Below are positions 42,119 to 50,910 of a stretch of 64,000 bases of DNA, one piece after another (the stretch's first letter is position 1; each line of letters opens with the position of its first letter). The notes beneath the pieces are model-generated. The model saw only the letters and a program-made list of their open reading frames with translations, ran no database searches and was not told the DNA's origin. The position numbers were made by a program, and so were the translations under genes. This DNA comes from Salinigranum halophilum (GTDB lineage: Archaea > Halobacteriota > Halobacteria > Halobacteriales > Haloferacaceae). The DNA lies in the NCBI RefSeq assembly GCF_007004735.1, contig NZ_SSNL01000005.1:248001-312000 (forward strand). The letters are read 5' to 3'.

Positions 42119-43180
42119 TCAGTCGTCGGCGGGCACGTGCTGTTGGCTAAACCCCGCCGGGTCACCGCTGATACCGACGCCCAGACGGTCGTCGGTGAGC
42201 CGCATCGACTCGTCTTGCGGTTCGAGACCCATCACGGCGCGGATGGCGTCGACGTTCTCGGGGACGACGTCGGACTCCTGGTGGATGGCCTGGAACAGGT
42301 AGAGGTCTCTTCCCCGCACACCGATGGACTCGCCCCAGATGCAGTTCTCCCAGAGGTCGCCGCGGGGACGGCCGGCGTCGAGCGCGAAGTTCTTGAGTTT
42401 GCCGACGCCGTCGATGCCCATCCCCTCGGGGATGACGTAGAGGCGGTTCTCCCCTTCGAGGAGGGCCTGGACGTGGGCGGCGGTGACGCGCTCGTCGAGC
42501 GTGACGTTCAGCGCGTGGACGTGCATCAGCGTCGCGGGCACCTTCATGCCCATCGTGTCGATGTCGAGGTCGGCGAAGATGGTCTGGACGTCGGGGCCGT
42601 GGTGGGAGGGGACTGAGATGGGATTGGGAAGGATGTCGTTGATGGGGCCGCGCGTGTTCTGGCCGGGGTCGCCACCTCTGCGGACCAGGGTACAGCGGAC
42701 CTTCTCGATACCGTACTCCTCCTGAAGGGGAGCGATGACGCGAGAGAGCCCGGTGGTGTTACACGAGACGACGCGGACGTAGTCGGCGTCCGTGGCGTCG
42801 TCGAAGTTCGAGCGGGCGTTGAAACTCACGTCGGCGACGTCGGCCGACTCGCCGCCCTGAAACAGCGCGGGCGTGTCGTGGGCCTCGTAGAGCGCGCGGT
42901 TCTCGGCGCCGATACCGGAGGGCGTGGCGTCGACGACGATGTCCGCCTCGGCGACGAGTTCGTCGACCGCGCCGGCGAGGTCGAGGCCGGCCTCGGAGAA
43001 CAACGGGGTCCGCTCGGGAATCGCCGCGTACAGCGGATAGCCGCGCTGGACGGCCGCGTGGGCCTCGTAGTTCGGCTGCGTCTTGGCGACGCCGACGACG
43101 GTCATGTCCGGCTGCGCGGCGACGGCGTCGGCCACGCGCTTCCCGATGGTCCCGTATCCGTTTATTCCGACCTTCAACAT
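42119..43180 (-). CDS. gapII: Glyceraldehyde-3-phosphate dehydrogenase, archaeal-type (GapII)
   Basis: 353 residues of the archaeal GAPDH class. It has [14 protein letters not shown] at the start, [13 protein letters not shown], the catalytic VVSCNTTGL with Cys140, and [19 protein letters not shown]. It shares no motif beyond the fold with GapI. In Haloferax the archaeal-type enzyme is the gluconeogenic one. It faces pgk and gapI from the other strand, so the pair flanks pgk in one block. The promoter is in the gap shared with the aminopeptidase gene. Confidence 0.9.
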   Translation of the reverse strand: MLKVGINGYGTIGKRVADAVAAQPDMTVVGVAKTQPNYEAHAAVQRGYPLYAAIPERTPLFSEAGLDLAGAVDELVAEADIVVDATPSGIGAENRALYEAHDTPALFQGGESADVADVSFNARSNFDDATDADYVRVVSCNTTGLSRVIAPLQEEYGIEKVRCTLVRRGGDPGQNTRGPINDILPNPISVPSHHGPDVQTIFADLDIDTMGMKVPATLMHVHALNVTLDERVTAAHVQALLEGENRLYVIPEGMGIDGVGKLKNFALDAGRPRGDLWENCIWGESIGVRGRDLYLFQAIHQESDVVPENVDAIRAVMGLEPQDESMRLTDDRLGVGISGDPAGFSQQHVPADD

Positions 43181-43208
43181 ACTCGCTCATCCACGGGACA
43201 GGTAATTA

Positions 43209-43226
43209 GTTATTTCGGACAATAAC
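43209..43226. promoter_or_regulatory. Inverted repeat in the gapII/aminopeptidase divergent gap
   Basis: GTTAT-TTCGGACA-ATAAC, a 5-bp perfect inverted repeat with an 8-base spacer, 29 bases upstream of the gapII ATG. It lies where an operator would affect gapII initiation. A second AT-rich block (AATTAATTC, about 43236-43244) is nearby. The recalled TrmB recognition pattern (TACT, 7-8 bases, GAGTA) was sought and not found. Confidence 0.35.
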
Positions 43227-43367
43227 GGGGAGAAATTAATTCCTACGCGAGTAACGCCTCCGATGATTTCAGGCCCTCAAAAGAGAGATTTAGCCAGCGT
43301 CGGGTGGACAGAACGGCGAACCGGACGAGGGAGAAGACCTAACCGAGTCAACCACCTTCCCGGCGGT

Positions 43368-44318
43368 ATGGACGTATCCGACACACAGCTCTCGGAGGCC
43401 GCCGAGACGGCGGTGACACAGTGTCTCGCCGTCGCCGACGGCGAGGCGTTCGTGGTGGTCACGGACGACAAGCGCCGACGCATCGGCGAGTACCTCTACG
43501 AGGCCGGGCGCGAGCGGACCGACGACGTCGTCATCGTACAGTACCCGCCGGGCCCACAACACGGGGCCGAACCCCCCGCCGCCGTCGCCGCGGCGATGCG
43601 TGACGCGGACGTGTTCGTCGCCCCGACGACGAAGAGCGTCAGCCACACCCGCGCCCGGTCGGCCGCCTGCGAGAACGGGGCGCGCGGCGCGACGATGCCC
43701 GGCATCACCGAGGCGGTGATGGTCGCGGGGTTAGACGCGGACTACCAGACCATCTCCGACCACTGCGACGCGGTGTACGAGCAGGTCGCGGGCGCGGAGG
43801 AAGTCCGGGTGACGACCGACGCGGGAACCGACATCACCTTCGAACCGGGGAGCCGCGAGTGGCACTCCGACACGGGGCTGGTCCACGAACCGGGAGCGTT
43901 CTCGAACTTACCTGCCGGTGAGGTGTTCGTCGCGCCCGAGACGGCCACCGGAACGTACGTCGTGGACGGAACGATGCGACCGCACGGGCTCCTCGATGAC
44001 GAGCTGAGATTCGAGGTCGAAGACGGCTTCGTGACCCACATCTCCGACGACGCCGTCCGCAAACAGGTCGAGGAGGGAGCCGAATCGGTCGGTCGGGACG
44101 CGTACAACCTCGCCGAACTGGGCATCGGGACGAACGTCGGCGTCACCGAACTCGTCGGCTCGGTCCTTCTGGACGAGAAGGCGGCGGGGACGGTCCACAT
44201 CGCCATCGGCGACGACGCCTCGATCGGCGGCGACACCGAAGCGCCCCTGCACCTGGACGGCATCATCAAGTCGCCGACCGTGTACGCCGATGGAGAGGAG
44301 GTGGAACTGCCACGATAG
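43368..44318 (+). CDS. Aminopeptidase-like protein (M29-related)
   Basis: 316 residues. It resembles the small M29-like group: ADGEAFVVVTDDKRRRIGEYL near the start, FVAPTTKSVSHTRAR, PGITEAVMVAGLDADYQTI, VTTDAGTDITFEPGSREWHSD, then the metal-site-like region NLPAGEVFVAPETATGTYVVDG, ELGIGTNVG and HIAIGDDASIGGD. These last correspond to the E-V-F/T-x-P and G-x-N metal and active-site blocks. The substrate is probably a peptide N-terminus. The ATG at 43368 is chosen from the conserved-looking start; it opens 187 bases from the divergent gapII. Confidence 0.65.
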   Translation: MDVSDTQLSEAAETAVTQCLAVADGEAFVVVTDDKRRRIGEYLYEAGRERTDDVVIVQYPPGPQHGAEPPAAVAAAMRDADVFVAPTTKSVSHTRARSAACENGARGATMPGITEAVMVAGLDADYQTISDHCDAVYEQVAGAEEVRVTTDAGTDITFEPGSREWHSDTGLVHEPGAFSNLPAGEVFVAPETATGTYVVDGTMRPHGLLDDELRFEVEDGFVTHISDDAVRKQVEEGAESVGRDAYNLAELGIGTNVGVTELVGSVLLDEKAAGTVHIAIGDDASIGGDTEAPLHLDGIIKSPTVYADGEEVELPR

Positions 44319-44554
44319 CCACTATCGACGCACTGTTTCACACAGATTATGCTTCGAGTCGAAGCAGAGAACGACTAACGCGTCGGTATCAGGACAGTAA
44401 GGACCCGTTCAGGACCGTTCCGGTGGCGGCTCTACGGACTGTAGGGGCGTCACGCCCCGGTCGGCGGTCCGAACCGCGCCGGACCGTGCCACAATCCCCC
44501 ATAGAAACGGCAAAACGTGCCCTTTTCACGCGTGGGCGAAGTAGACGAGCGCAT

Positions 44555-45220
44555 ATGAGCACGATTCCCGACGCCGGCGAGCGTGTGCCGCTCGCCTGTC
44601 CGTCCTGTTCGCCCGAGGAGCAGACGGTCCACGAGGTCATCAAGCCGGACGGGCACTCCACCGTCCGCTGTACGGAGTGTGGACACGTCCGCAAGGAGAA
44701 GATCGAGAAGCCCCGAGAGGTACCCATCGACGTCGTCGTCTCCCAGGACGGCGACTCGCTGTCGACGACGGTCGACGCGCCCGCCGAGGACACCATCGCC
44801 GTCGGTGAGGAGTTCATCGTCGACACACCCGAGGCGCTGATGCAGGTCCGGGTCACGGCCATCGAGGTCGGCCCCGAACAGCGTGTCGACGAGGCGACCG
44901 TCGAGGACGTCCAGACGCTCTGGAGCCGCGTCGTCGACAACGTGACAGTCAACGTCACCATCCACCCGAACGACGGCCGGAAGGACGCCTCGCGCAGCCT
45001 GAAGATGCAGGTCCCCGGCGACTACGAGTTCGTCGTCGGCGAGGTCGAATCCGCGGGAGGAGAGGAGTTCGAGATCGACGGGATCCACGTCCGCACCGAC
45101 TCAGACGCCGACAACTACCGGTTCGACAAGTTCGACCACGAGGGCGATATGGTGTTCGCCAAGGACGTCAAACGACTCTACGGACGCGACACGAAGACGG
45201 CCGCCTGGTCGGCCTGGTAA
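44555..45220 (+). CDS. HVO_0476-type zinc finger protein
   Basis: 221 residues. The zinc finger is at the N-terminus: LACPSCSPEEQTVHEVIKPD, then VRCTECGHVRKEKIEKP, two CxxC pairs about 24 residues apart. The remaining 160 residues are a beta-rich domain (FIVDTPEALMQVRVTAIEVG, DGIHVRTDSDADNYRF) ending in VKRLYGRDTK. Haloferax has this protein next to gapII, the same neighbourhood as here. Its role is unknown. The gap before it (44319-44554) has small inverted repeats (GATAG-CCA-CTATC at 44314-44326; CTTCGA-G-TCGAAG) but no gene. Confidence 0.78.
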   Translation: MSTIPDAGERVPLACPSCSPEEQTVHEVIKPDGHSTVRCTECGHVRKEKIEKPREVPIDVVVSQDGDSLSTTVDAPAEDTIAVGEEFIVDTPEALMQVRVTAIEVGPEQRVDEATVEDVQTLWSRVVDNVTVNVTIHPNDGRKDASRSLKMQVPGDYEFVVGEVESAGGEEFEIDGIHVRTDSDADNYRFDKFDHEGDMVFAKDVKRLYGRDTKTAAWSAW

Positions 45221-45403
45221 GCCGGGCGTCGACCCCCCGTCGAGTGGGTCGCCTGAGGCTGGTTCTCCCTCGACTGTTTCCCGCCGACGGAGTCACTGCA
45301 CGGCCAGACGCTCGCTCGCCGGCGGCGGCCGCTCACCCGCCAGCGGTCAGCGACGCTGCCGGGGGTCTCTGTGCAGGCTGACGACACCCGTCACAAACGT
45401 TTT

Positions 45404-45429
45404 ACCACTGTATCATACAACCTAGTGGT
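45404..45429 (+). promoter_or_regulatory. Inverted repeat in the thi4 promoter
   Basis: ACCACT (45404-45409) and AGTGGT (45424-45429), a perfect 6-bp inverted repeat with a 14-base spacer, directly before the thi4 ATG at 45435. A TATA-like TTTTACC (about 45400-45406) overlaps the first arm, so a repressor bound here would block initiation. Haloarchaeal thiamine genes are controlled by ThiR; whether this is its site cannot be judged from one sequence. Confidence 0.4.
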
Positions 45430-45434
45430 GAGCA

Positions 45435-46364
45435 ATGAGCTCGACCGATCGGACGTTCAGCGACGTCGGCGAAGCACAGGTGACGCGAGCTATCGGCCAG
45501 GAGTGGACGGAGGAGTTCATGGACTTCTCCGACAGCGACGTCATCGTCGTCGGGGGCGGCCCGTCCGGGCTGATGGCGGCGAAGGAACTGGCCGAGCGCG
45601 GCGTGAAGACGATGGTCGTCGAGAAGAACAACTACCTCGGTGGCGGGTTCTGGCTCGGCGGCTTCCTCATGAACAAGGTGACGGTCCGCGACCCCGCACA
45701 GTCGGTACTCGACGCGCTCGAGGTGGACTACACACGCGCCCAGGACACCGAGGGGCTGTACGTCGCCAACGGGCCGGAGGCGTGTTCGGGGCTCGTCAAG
45801 GCCACCTGTGACGCGGGCGCGAAGATGCAGAACATGACGGAGTTCACCGACATCGTCATCCGCGAAGACCACAGGGTGGGAGGCATCGTGATGAACTGGA
45901 CCCCGGTCCACGCGCTCCCACGGGAGATCACCTGTGTCGACCCCATCGCGGTCGAGAGCAAGCTGGTGATCGATGCGACGGGTCACGACGCCGTCGCCGT
46001 CTCGAAACTGCAGGAGCGCGGTGTCCTCGACGCCCCTGGACTGTCGCACGCCGCCGAGCACAACACCGGGATGGACCAGACCGAAGCGGGAGCGTACGGC
46101 GCACCGGGTCACGACTCGCCCGGCCACGACTCGATGTGGGTCGGCGAGAGCGAGGACGCCGTGGTCGAACACACCGGCCTCGTCCACGAAGGACTCGTCG
46201 CCACCGGGATGGCAGTCGCGACGACGTACGGCCTGCCGCGGATGGGACCGACGTTCGGCGCGATGCTCCTGTCGGGAAAGCGCGCCGCGCAGGTCGCCAT
46301 GGACGAACTCGGCGTCGACGGGCCCGCGGTCGAGATGACGACGCGAACGCCCGCGGACGACTGA
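45435..46364 (+). CDS. thi4: Thiamine thiazole synthase Thi4, cysteine (single-turnover) type
   Basis: 309 residues with the FAD/NAD-binding fold ([20 protein letters not shown], about 36-55), [18 protein letters not shown], the sulfur-donor Cys167 in [13 protein letters not shown], then VIDATGHDA and [14 protein letters not shown]. In Haloferax volcanii the matching Cys is given up as the thiazole sulfur; methanogen enzymes have His there and use sulfide. This one has Cys, so it should be a suicide-type enzyme. The protein makes the thiazole half of thiamine from NAD and glycine. A GTTTTACC TATA-like element lies about 30 bases upstream. Confidence 0.9.
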   Translation: MSSTDRTFSDVGEAQVTRAIGQEWTEEFMDFSDSDVIVVGGGPSGLMAAKELAERGVKTMVVEKNNYLGGGFWLGGFLMNKVTVRDPAQSVLDALEVDYTRAQDTEGLYVANGPEACSGLVKATCDAGAKMQNMTEFTDIVIREDHRVGGIVMNWTPVHALPREITCVDPIAVESKLVIDATGHDAVAVSKLQERGVLDAPGLSHAAEHNTGMDQTEAGAYGAPGHDSPGHDSMWVGESEDAVVEHTGLVHEGLVATGMAVATTYGLPRMGPTFGAMLLSGKRAAQVAMDELGVDGPAVEMTTRTPADD

Positions 46365-46467
46365 CACCGGTCCGAGAGCGAGGGTCGACACCGTCGTCTG
46401 CGACCGCACGTCCACGACCGCTGCGGACGACGACAAATGGTAACACAGTAGAAACCCAACGGGAGGT

Positions 46468-47121
46468 ATGGTCCGTGACGAGGAGGACCTCGCGGCCGCC
46501 CGCGGCCGCCTAGTCGACCGACTCGTCCACCGTGGGTACGTCGAGCGCCAGTCGACGGCTCGTGCGCTTCGGGCGGTCCCGCGTCACGAGTTCGTTCCCG
46601 AAGGACGTCGGCGGGAGGCGTACGCCGACCGGCCGCTCGCCATCGGGAACGGACAGACCATCAGCGCGCCGCACATGGTGGCGGTGATGACCGACCACCT
46701 CAGCCTCGGGCGGGGCGACAGGGTCCTCGAAATCGGCACCGGCTGCGGCTATCACGCGGCCGTGACGAGCGAGGTCGTCGGCCCGGGGAACGTCTACAGC
46801 GTCGAGTACGACGCCGACCTGGCTCGGGAGGCACGGGCGCGGCTCGACCGGCTCGGCTACGACGTGTACGTGAGACACGGAGACGGGCGGGACGGGTGGC
46901 CCGAACACGCGCCGTACGACCGCGCGTATCTGACCTGTGCCCCGCGGGTCGTCCCCGGGTCGGTCGTCGACCAGGTGCGGGTCGGTGGCCGCGTGGTCGC
47001 GCCCGAAGGGGCCGGGCGACAGACGCTCGTGGCGCTGACCCCGACGGAGACAGGTGTCGAACGGACGACACACGGCGGCGTCCGCTTCGTGTCGATGCGT
47101 GGCAGCGCCGACGGCTCGTGA
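46468..47121 (+). CDS. pcm: Protein-L-isoaspartate O-methyltransferase, copy 1
   Basis: 217 residues. The PIMT core is clear: RAVPRHEFVPEGRRREAYAD, PLAIGNGQTISAPHMVAVMT, VLEIGTGCGYHAAVTSEVVG (SAM motif I, about 88-107), and later DGWPEHAPYDRAYLTCAPR. It repairs isoaspartyl damage in proteins by methylating with S-adenosylmethionine. A GGAGG ribosome-binding site lies a few bases before the ATG, unlike the leaderless neighbours. The next genes, a methyltransferase and a second PIMT, run in the same direction. Confidence 0.9.
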   Translation: MVRDEEDLAAARGRLVDRLVHRGYVERQSTARALRAVPRHEFVPEGRRREAYADRPLAIGNGQTISAPHMVAVMTDHLSLGRGDRVLEIGTGCGYHAAVTSEVVGPGNVYSVEYDADLAREARARLDRLGYDVYVRHGDGRDGWPEHAPYDRAYLTCAPRVVPGSVVDQVRVGGRVVAPEGAGRQTLVALTPTETGVERTTHGGVRFVSMRGSADGS

Positions 47122-47172
47122 GCGTGTCGGCAGTGCGGAGCGTTTTCACCCGCTCGCACCGAGACTACGTCC

Positions 47173-48114
47173 ATGCCGACCCGAGACGGCTCCGGTCCCG
47201 ACCACGAGGAGTTACTGTTGTTGTGGACAGCCCGCCGAACCGGTGTTCTCGACGCGCTGACGACCGCAGCCGGTACCGCCTCGGCAGTCGCCGACGAGAC
47301 GGGGCTCGACCGCGAGACGGCTGCACGCGTGGTCCGACTACTCGACGAGTACGGCTACCTCCACCGGATGGGAGACGAGTACGAGGTGACGAACCGAGCA
47401 CTGGGCTTCCTCGCGACGCGTGACGTCCGCTCCATCGGGGCGACGCCGCACGCGCTCGACCGACTCGACGCACTGTCCGAACTCGGGAGCGACACCACGG
47501 GGGCATCGCCGCTTCCGCCCGGAGACCGTACGCTCCGCCACCGGCTCGGAGCGCACGCCGCGACACCGAAGGCGGTGGTGCGCGCAGGGGTCACCGCCGC
47601 GATTCACGCGGCACCTGACGCAGAGCGGGTCGTCGACGTCCGCGGCGCGTCAGGGGTAGCCGCCGCCGAGTTCGCCCGACGTGGGCACGCCGTGACGCTC
47701 GTCGAATCGGAGGCCGTCCTCGACCACGTCGGACCGATGCTCGCGGGGCAGGGTGTCGAGACGGCCGCTGCCAGTTCGGTCACGAGTGTGCCCGTCGAAG
47801 ACGCCGACCTCGCGCTCTTGACAGCAGTCCTCCAGCGCTATCCGCCAGCGACGAACCGTACACTGCTAGAATCGACACGCGACGCGCTCGACGCGGGCGG
47901 AGTCGTCGTCGTGCTCGAACCGCTTCGCGGCGACTCACCGGCGGCGCGACGAGTCGCCGTCGAACGGCTCGCTAGCGGGCACGGGGACGCGTACACGGAA
48001 TCGGAAATCCGGACGTGGCTCGCCGAGGCGGGGTTCGTCGACGTCGAGCGACGTGACGTCCCGGAGACGGACTGGCAGGCGGTCGTTGCCCGCCGCGAGC
48101 GTGGCGTTGATTAG
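47173..48114 (+). CDS. Winged-helix/methyltransferase two-domain protein
   Basis: 313 residues. The first 75 or so look like a winged helix with an O-methyltransferase dimerisation arrangement (RRTGVLDALTTAAGTASAVAD, RVVRLLDEYGYLHRMGDEYEV), then a central methyltransferase domain: RVVDVRGASGVAAAEFARRG as degenerate motif I (the usual G-x-G-x-G is GASGVAA), DLALLTAVLQRYPP, ALDAGGVVVVLEPLRGD. This is the layout of class I small-molecule O-methyltransferases. The substrate is unknown. It starts 52 bases after pcm and ends 23 bases before the second pcm, so a single transcript of three is likely. Confidence 0.72.
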   Translation: MPTRDGSGPDHEELLLLWTARRTGVLDALTTAAGTASAVADETGLDRETAARVVRLLDEYGYLHRMGDEYEVTNRALGFLATRDVRSIGATPHALDRLDALSELGSDTTGASPLPPGDRTLRHRLGAHAATPKAVVRAGVTAAIHAAPDAERVVDVRGASGVAAAEFARRGHAVTLVESEAVLDHVGPMLAGQGVETAAASSVTSVPVEDADLALLTAVLQRYPPATNRTLLESTRDALDAGGVVVVLEPLRGDSPAARRVAVERLASGHGDAYTESEIRTWLAEAGFVDVERRDVPETDWQAVVARRERGVD

Positions 48115-48136
48115 GGTCGGGGGCTGAGACGAAGGT

Positions 48137-48877
48137 ATGGACACCGCGGTGGTGCGTGACGACATGGTCGACGGCATCGAGCAGCGCGCGCCGCTCGAGG
48201 AGGCCGTCTCCCAGGCCATGCGGACGGTCCCGCGCCACGAGTTCGTCGAGGACCGCCCGTACGACAATCGCGCTTCTGAGTTCGCGGGGACGCGCGTCCT
48301 CGCGCCGGGGCTCGCCGGACGACTCGTTTCCGCGCTCTCCGTCGACCCGGACGACTCGGTCCTCGTCGTGGGCGTCGGCGTCGGCTACACGGCCGCCCTC
48401 CTGGCCGAACTCGTCGGCGACCGGCAGGTCCACGCGGTCGACATCGTTCGACCCGTCGTGTACGAGTCACGCCGGAACCTCGAACGCGCGGGGTACGGCG
48501 GCGTCCTCGTCGACTGCCGCGACGGAGCCGGCGGCCTCCCCGAGTACGCCCCCTACGACCGGATTCTCGTCGAGGCCGGCGCGGTGCGCCCGCCGAAGCG
48601 ACTGCTCCGCCAGCTCACCTCCGAGGGGAGACTCGTCATGCCGCTCGGCGGCGGCGGACGGGAACAGACGCTCGTCGCCGTCGAGAACGACGACAGTGAG
48701 GGAGCAGTGGTCGACGAGTTCGGCCCGGTCAGGTTCCGGCCGCTCCTGGTCGACGGCGAACAACGGAGTTCACCGCGCAACCGGACCGACCGCGAGGACG
48801 CCGAGTTCGCGAAGCAAGGCTACTTCGCGCCCACCGGCTGGGAACAGGAGTGGATCGACTGGGACGAACACCTGTGA
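48137..48877 (+). CDS. Protein-L-isoaspartate O-methyltransferase-like, copy 2
   Basis: 246 residues, same fold as copy 1: RTVPRHEFVEDRPYDNRASE, VLVVGVGVGYTAALLAELVG (motif I with GVGVGY in place of G-T-G-x-G), DGAGGLPEYAPYDRILVEAG, and GRLVMPLGGGGREQTLV. The second core block (IGNGQTIS in copy 1) is replaced here by LAPGLAGRLVSAL, so substrate contacts differ. It has a C-terminal extension (about 200-246) with acidic and aromatic residues. Whether it is a genuine isoaspartyl enzyme or a diverged paralogue is open. Confidence 0.78.
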   Translation: MDTAVVRDDMVDGIEQRAPLEEAVSQAMRTVPRHEFVEDRPYDNRASEFAGTRVLAPGLAGRLVSALSVDPDDSVLVVGVGVGYTAALLAELVGDRQVHAVDIVRPVVYESRRNLERAGYGGVLVDCRDGAGGLPEYAPYDRILVEAGAVRPPKRLLRQLTSEGRLVMPLGGGGREQTLVAVENDDSEGAVVDEFGPVRFRPLLVDGEQRSSPRNRTDREDAEFAKQGYFAPTGWEQEWIDWDEHL

Positions 48878-48884
48878 GCGCCGC

Positions 48885-49397
48885 TCACGCTTCTGCCCCG
48901 CGGACGACGAGTATCTCCGTGTTGCCGCGGCGGTCGACGTACTGACTCCCCGCGGGCGGCTTGACCTCGACGACGACCGTTCCGTCCTGTTGGTGTGCGA
49001 GGAGCGACGGCGTGATTTCCACGCTCGCGACGCCGCGCTCGTCGGTCTCTCCGGTCACGACTCCCTCGTCCAGCGAGGCACCGCCGCCCGTGACGACGAC
49101 CGTCGCGCCCGGGACCGGGTCGCCGTCGGGGTCGACGACGACGAGGTCGACGGCCTCGGACCCGGGGCCGATGACGTCTGGCTGCGGGCGGACGTCCAGT
49201 TCCGCGACGGCGAGTCCCTCGACACCGGTGAGCATGTTCAACATCAGGCTGAGACTCGCGACGCCGACGACCAGTGCGACGACGAGTCGGACGGGCAGTC
49301 CCTCGATGGCCCGCTCGTCCCGCCGGAAGCGCGACAGCCCGAGCGCGCATCCGAACACGTCGAACACGTCGCGTCCGTTGCGTGGTGGGTGTACCAT
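48885..49397 (-). CDS. Membrane-anchored protein with an Ig-like/carboxypeptidase regulatory domain
   Basis: 170 residues. A basic start is followed by one hydrophobic helix (LVVALVVGVASLSLMLNML, about 38-57), then a soluble domain with VDLVVVDPDGDPVPGATVVV and GETDERGVASVEITP, the pattern of invasin/Ig-like or CarboxypepD regulatory folds. It probably lies on the outer face, anchored by the helix. No enzyme site. It converges on the second pcm and starts 77 bases from the divergent HerA-like gene. Confidence 0.65.
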   Translation of the reverse strand: MVHPPRNGRDVFDVFGCALGLSRFRRDERAIEGLPVRLVVALVVGVASLSLMLNMLTGVEGLAVAELDVRPQPDVIGPGSEAVDLVVVDPDGDPVPGATVVVTGGGASLDEGVVTGETDERGVASVEITPSLLAHQQDGTVVVEVKPPAGSQYVDRRGNTEILVVRGAEA

Positions 49398-49474
49398 ACC
49401 GCTCGGTGGCTGCCTGTTCGTATTTGAAGCCTCGTCCGAACGTTTAGATACGTGGACGAGCCCACCCCGGGACG

Positions 49475-50509
49475 ATGCCCACACACGTACTCGGACGGTC
49501 CGACATTCGAGTCGAGGCGGCGAACGGACCGGTCGGTGCGCTCGGGCGGTACCGGGCGCGCGACGGGAGCCACGGTGCGGACGTCGCCGTCGACCTCGAC
49601 CGCCCGCACGCGGTCCTCGTCGTCGGCAAGCGGGGCTACGGCAAGTCGTACACGCTCGGGGTACTCGCAGAGGAGTGTGCGCGAACACCGGGTGTCGCGC
49701 CGGTCGTCATCGACCCGCTTGGCGCTCTCCGTGGACTCGGCGCGTGGGGGCGCGTCGTCTCGGACCCGGCGGTGTGCGCGTCAGCCATCCCGCCGCAGTC
49801 GTGGCCCGAGCTCGTCGGTCTCGACCCGACTGCGCCCGCCGGAGCACTCGTCTGGCAGGCGGCGGCGGCTGCGGACACGCTCTCGGGGATGCGGGAACAC
49901 GTCGAACGGGCGGACGGGGAGCCCGGGGCGAAGCGAGCGGCGACGAACCATCTCGGCCTGGCACAGACGTGGGAGGTGTTCTCGCCGACAGGGCTGGACG
50001 CGGCGGCGCTCGTCGCGGACGGGGTGACGGTGCTCGACTGTGCGGGGCTGCCGCCGAGCGCCCGCGACGCCGTGACGTTCGCCGTCGCGCGGGCGGTGTA
50101 CGAAGCGCGCGTCGCGGACGACCTCGACTGCCTCCCGTGGCTGTTCGTCGACGAGGCGCACGTCGCGTTCGACGGTGTGGCCGGGGCGGCACTCGAAACC
50201 CTCCTCACCCGGGGGCGCGCGCCCGGCGTCAGCCTCGTCTGTGCGACCCAACGACCCGGGGCGCTTCCTCCGGTCGCCCCTTCGCAGGCCGACCTCCTCG
50301 TCGCCCACCGCCTCACCGCGGAGTCGGACGTGTCGGCGCTTCGAGCGTGCGAATCGACCTACGTCGACGGGACCCTCCGAGAGCGCCTGCCGACGGAACG
50401 GGGAGAGGCGCTCGTCGTCGACGACTGCACGGAGTCGGTCCACGTCGTCCGCGTCCGCGAGCGCGAGACGGAACACCGGGGAGCGAGCCCGCGAGCGAGT
50501 TCGCTGTGA
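49475..50509 (+). CDS. HerA-like (DUF87) ATPase
   Basis: 344 residues. An N-terminal beta barrel-like segment precedes the ATPase: Walker A GKRGYGKSYT (51-60), Walker B LFVDEAH (223-229), and ATQRPG (257-262) as the sensor of HerA-like pumps. The usual partner nuclease NurA is not nearby, and the HerA HAS barrel is short, so it is probably not the canonical repair helicase but a DNA-translocating or conjugation-like relative. A CGTTTAGATA element (49440-49449) is 25-35 bases before the ATG. Confidence 0.78.
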   Translation: MPTHVLGRSDIRVEAANGPVGALGRYRARDGSHGADVAVDLDRPHAVLVVGKRGYGKSYTLGVLAEECARTPGVAPVVIDPLGALRGLGAWGRVVSDPAVCASAIPPQSWPELVGLDPTAPAGALVWQAAAAADTLSGMREHVERADGEPGAKRAATNHLGLAQTWEVFSPTGLDAAALVADGVTVLDCAGLPPSARDAVTFAVARAVYEARVADDLDCLPWLFVDEAHVAFDGVAGAALETLLTRGRAPGVSLVCATQRPGALPPVAPSQADLLVAHRLTAESDVSALRACESTYVDGTLRERLPTERGEALVVDDCTESVHVVRVRERETEHRGASPRASSL

Positions 50510-50574
50510 GCGCCGAGACCGACGCGGGGGCGCGAACCGAAAACGCCGAGTGACGGCGACCGGTCCGGGGAGGT

Positions 50575-50910
50575 ATGAGACCAATCGACCCGCTGTACGT
50601 GGGCGTCGGCGGGTTCGTCGGAGCGGTCCTCCGCTGGGGGGTCGGCGTCCTCGTCCCGGGTGCGCCGGGGACGCTCGTGGTGAACGTCCTCGGGAGCGTC
50701 GCACTCGGTGCGCTCGTCGCCGTCGCCCCCAGCCATCGGACGCGGGTCCTCGTTGGGACGGGGCTGCTCTCCTCGTTCACCACCTACAGCACGTTCGCCG
50801 TCGAGACGGCCGCACTCGTCCCGACGATGGGCCTCCTGAACGTCGGCGCGAACTACGTGCTCGGTATCGCCGCGGCCTTCCTCGGCATCGCCTGGGGGAG
50901 TCGGCGATGA
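50575..50910 (+). CDS. crcB1: Fluoride channel subunit CrcB/Fluc, copy 1
   Basis: 111 residues with four predicted helices. Family motifs: GGFVGAVLRWGV near the N-terminus, GTLVVNVLGSVALGALV, and the TTYSTFAVE that lines the fluoride path. It exports F- passively. Archaeal pairs of adjacent, slightly different genes make an antiparallel heterodimer. It starts 65 bases after the HerA-like gene and overlaps crcB2 by 4 bases. Confidence 0.9.
   Translation: MRPIDPLYVGVGGFVGAVLRWGVGVLVPGAPGTLVVNVLGSVALGALVAVAPSHRTRVLVGTGLLSSFTTYSTFAVETAALVPTMGLLNVGANYVLGIAAAFLGIAWGSRR

Noticed and set aside
43181-43367. TrmB-type binding site near gapII
   Set aside because: I looked for TACT, 7-8 bases, GAGTA on both strands and did not find it; only a different inverted repeat is present.
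45221-45434. TPP riboswitch upstream of thi4
   Set aside because: I found no recognisable THI box; the only structured element is the short inverted repeat.
50510-50574. Fluoride riboswitch before crcB1
   Set aside because: The gap is only 65 bases and shows no pseudoknot-like conserved core.
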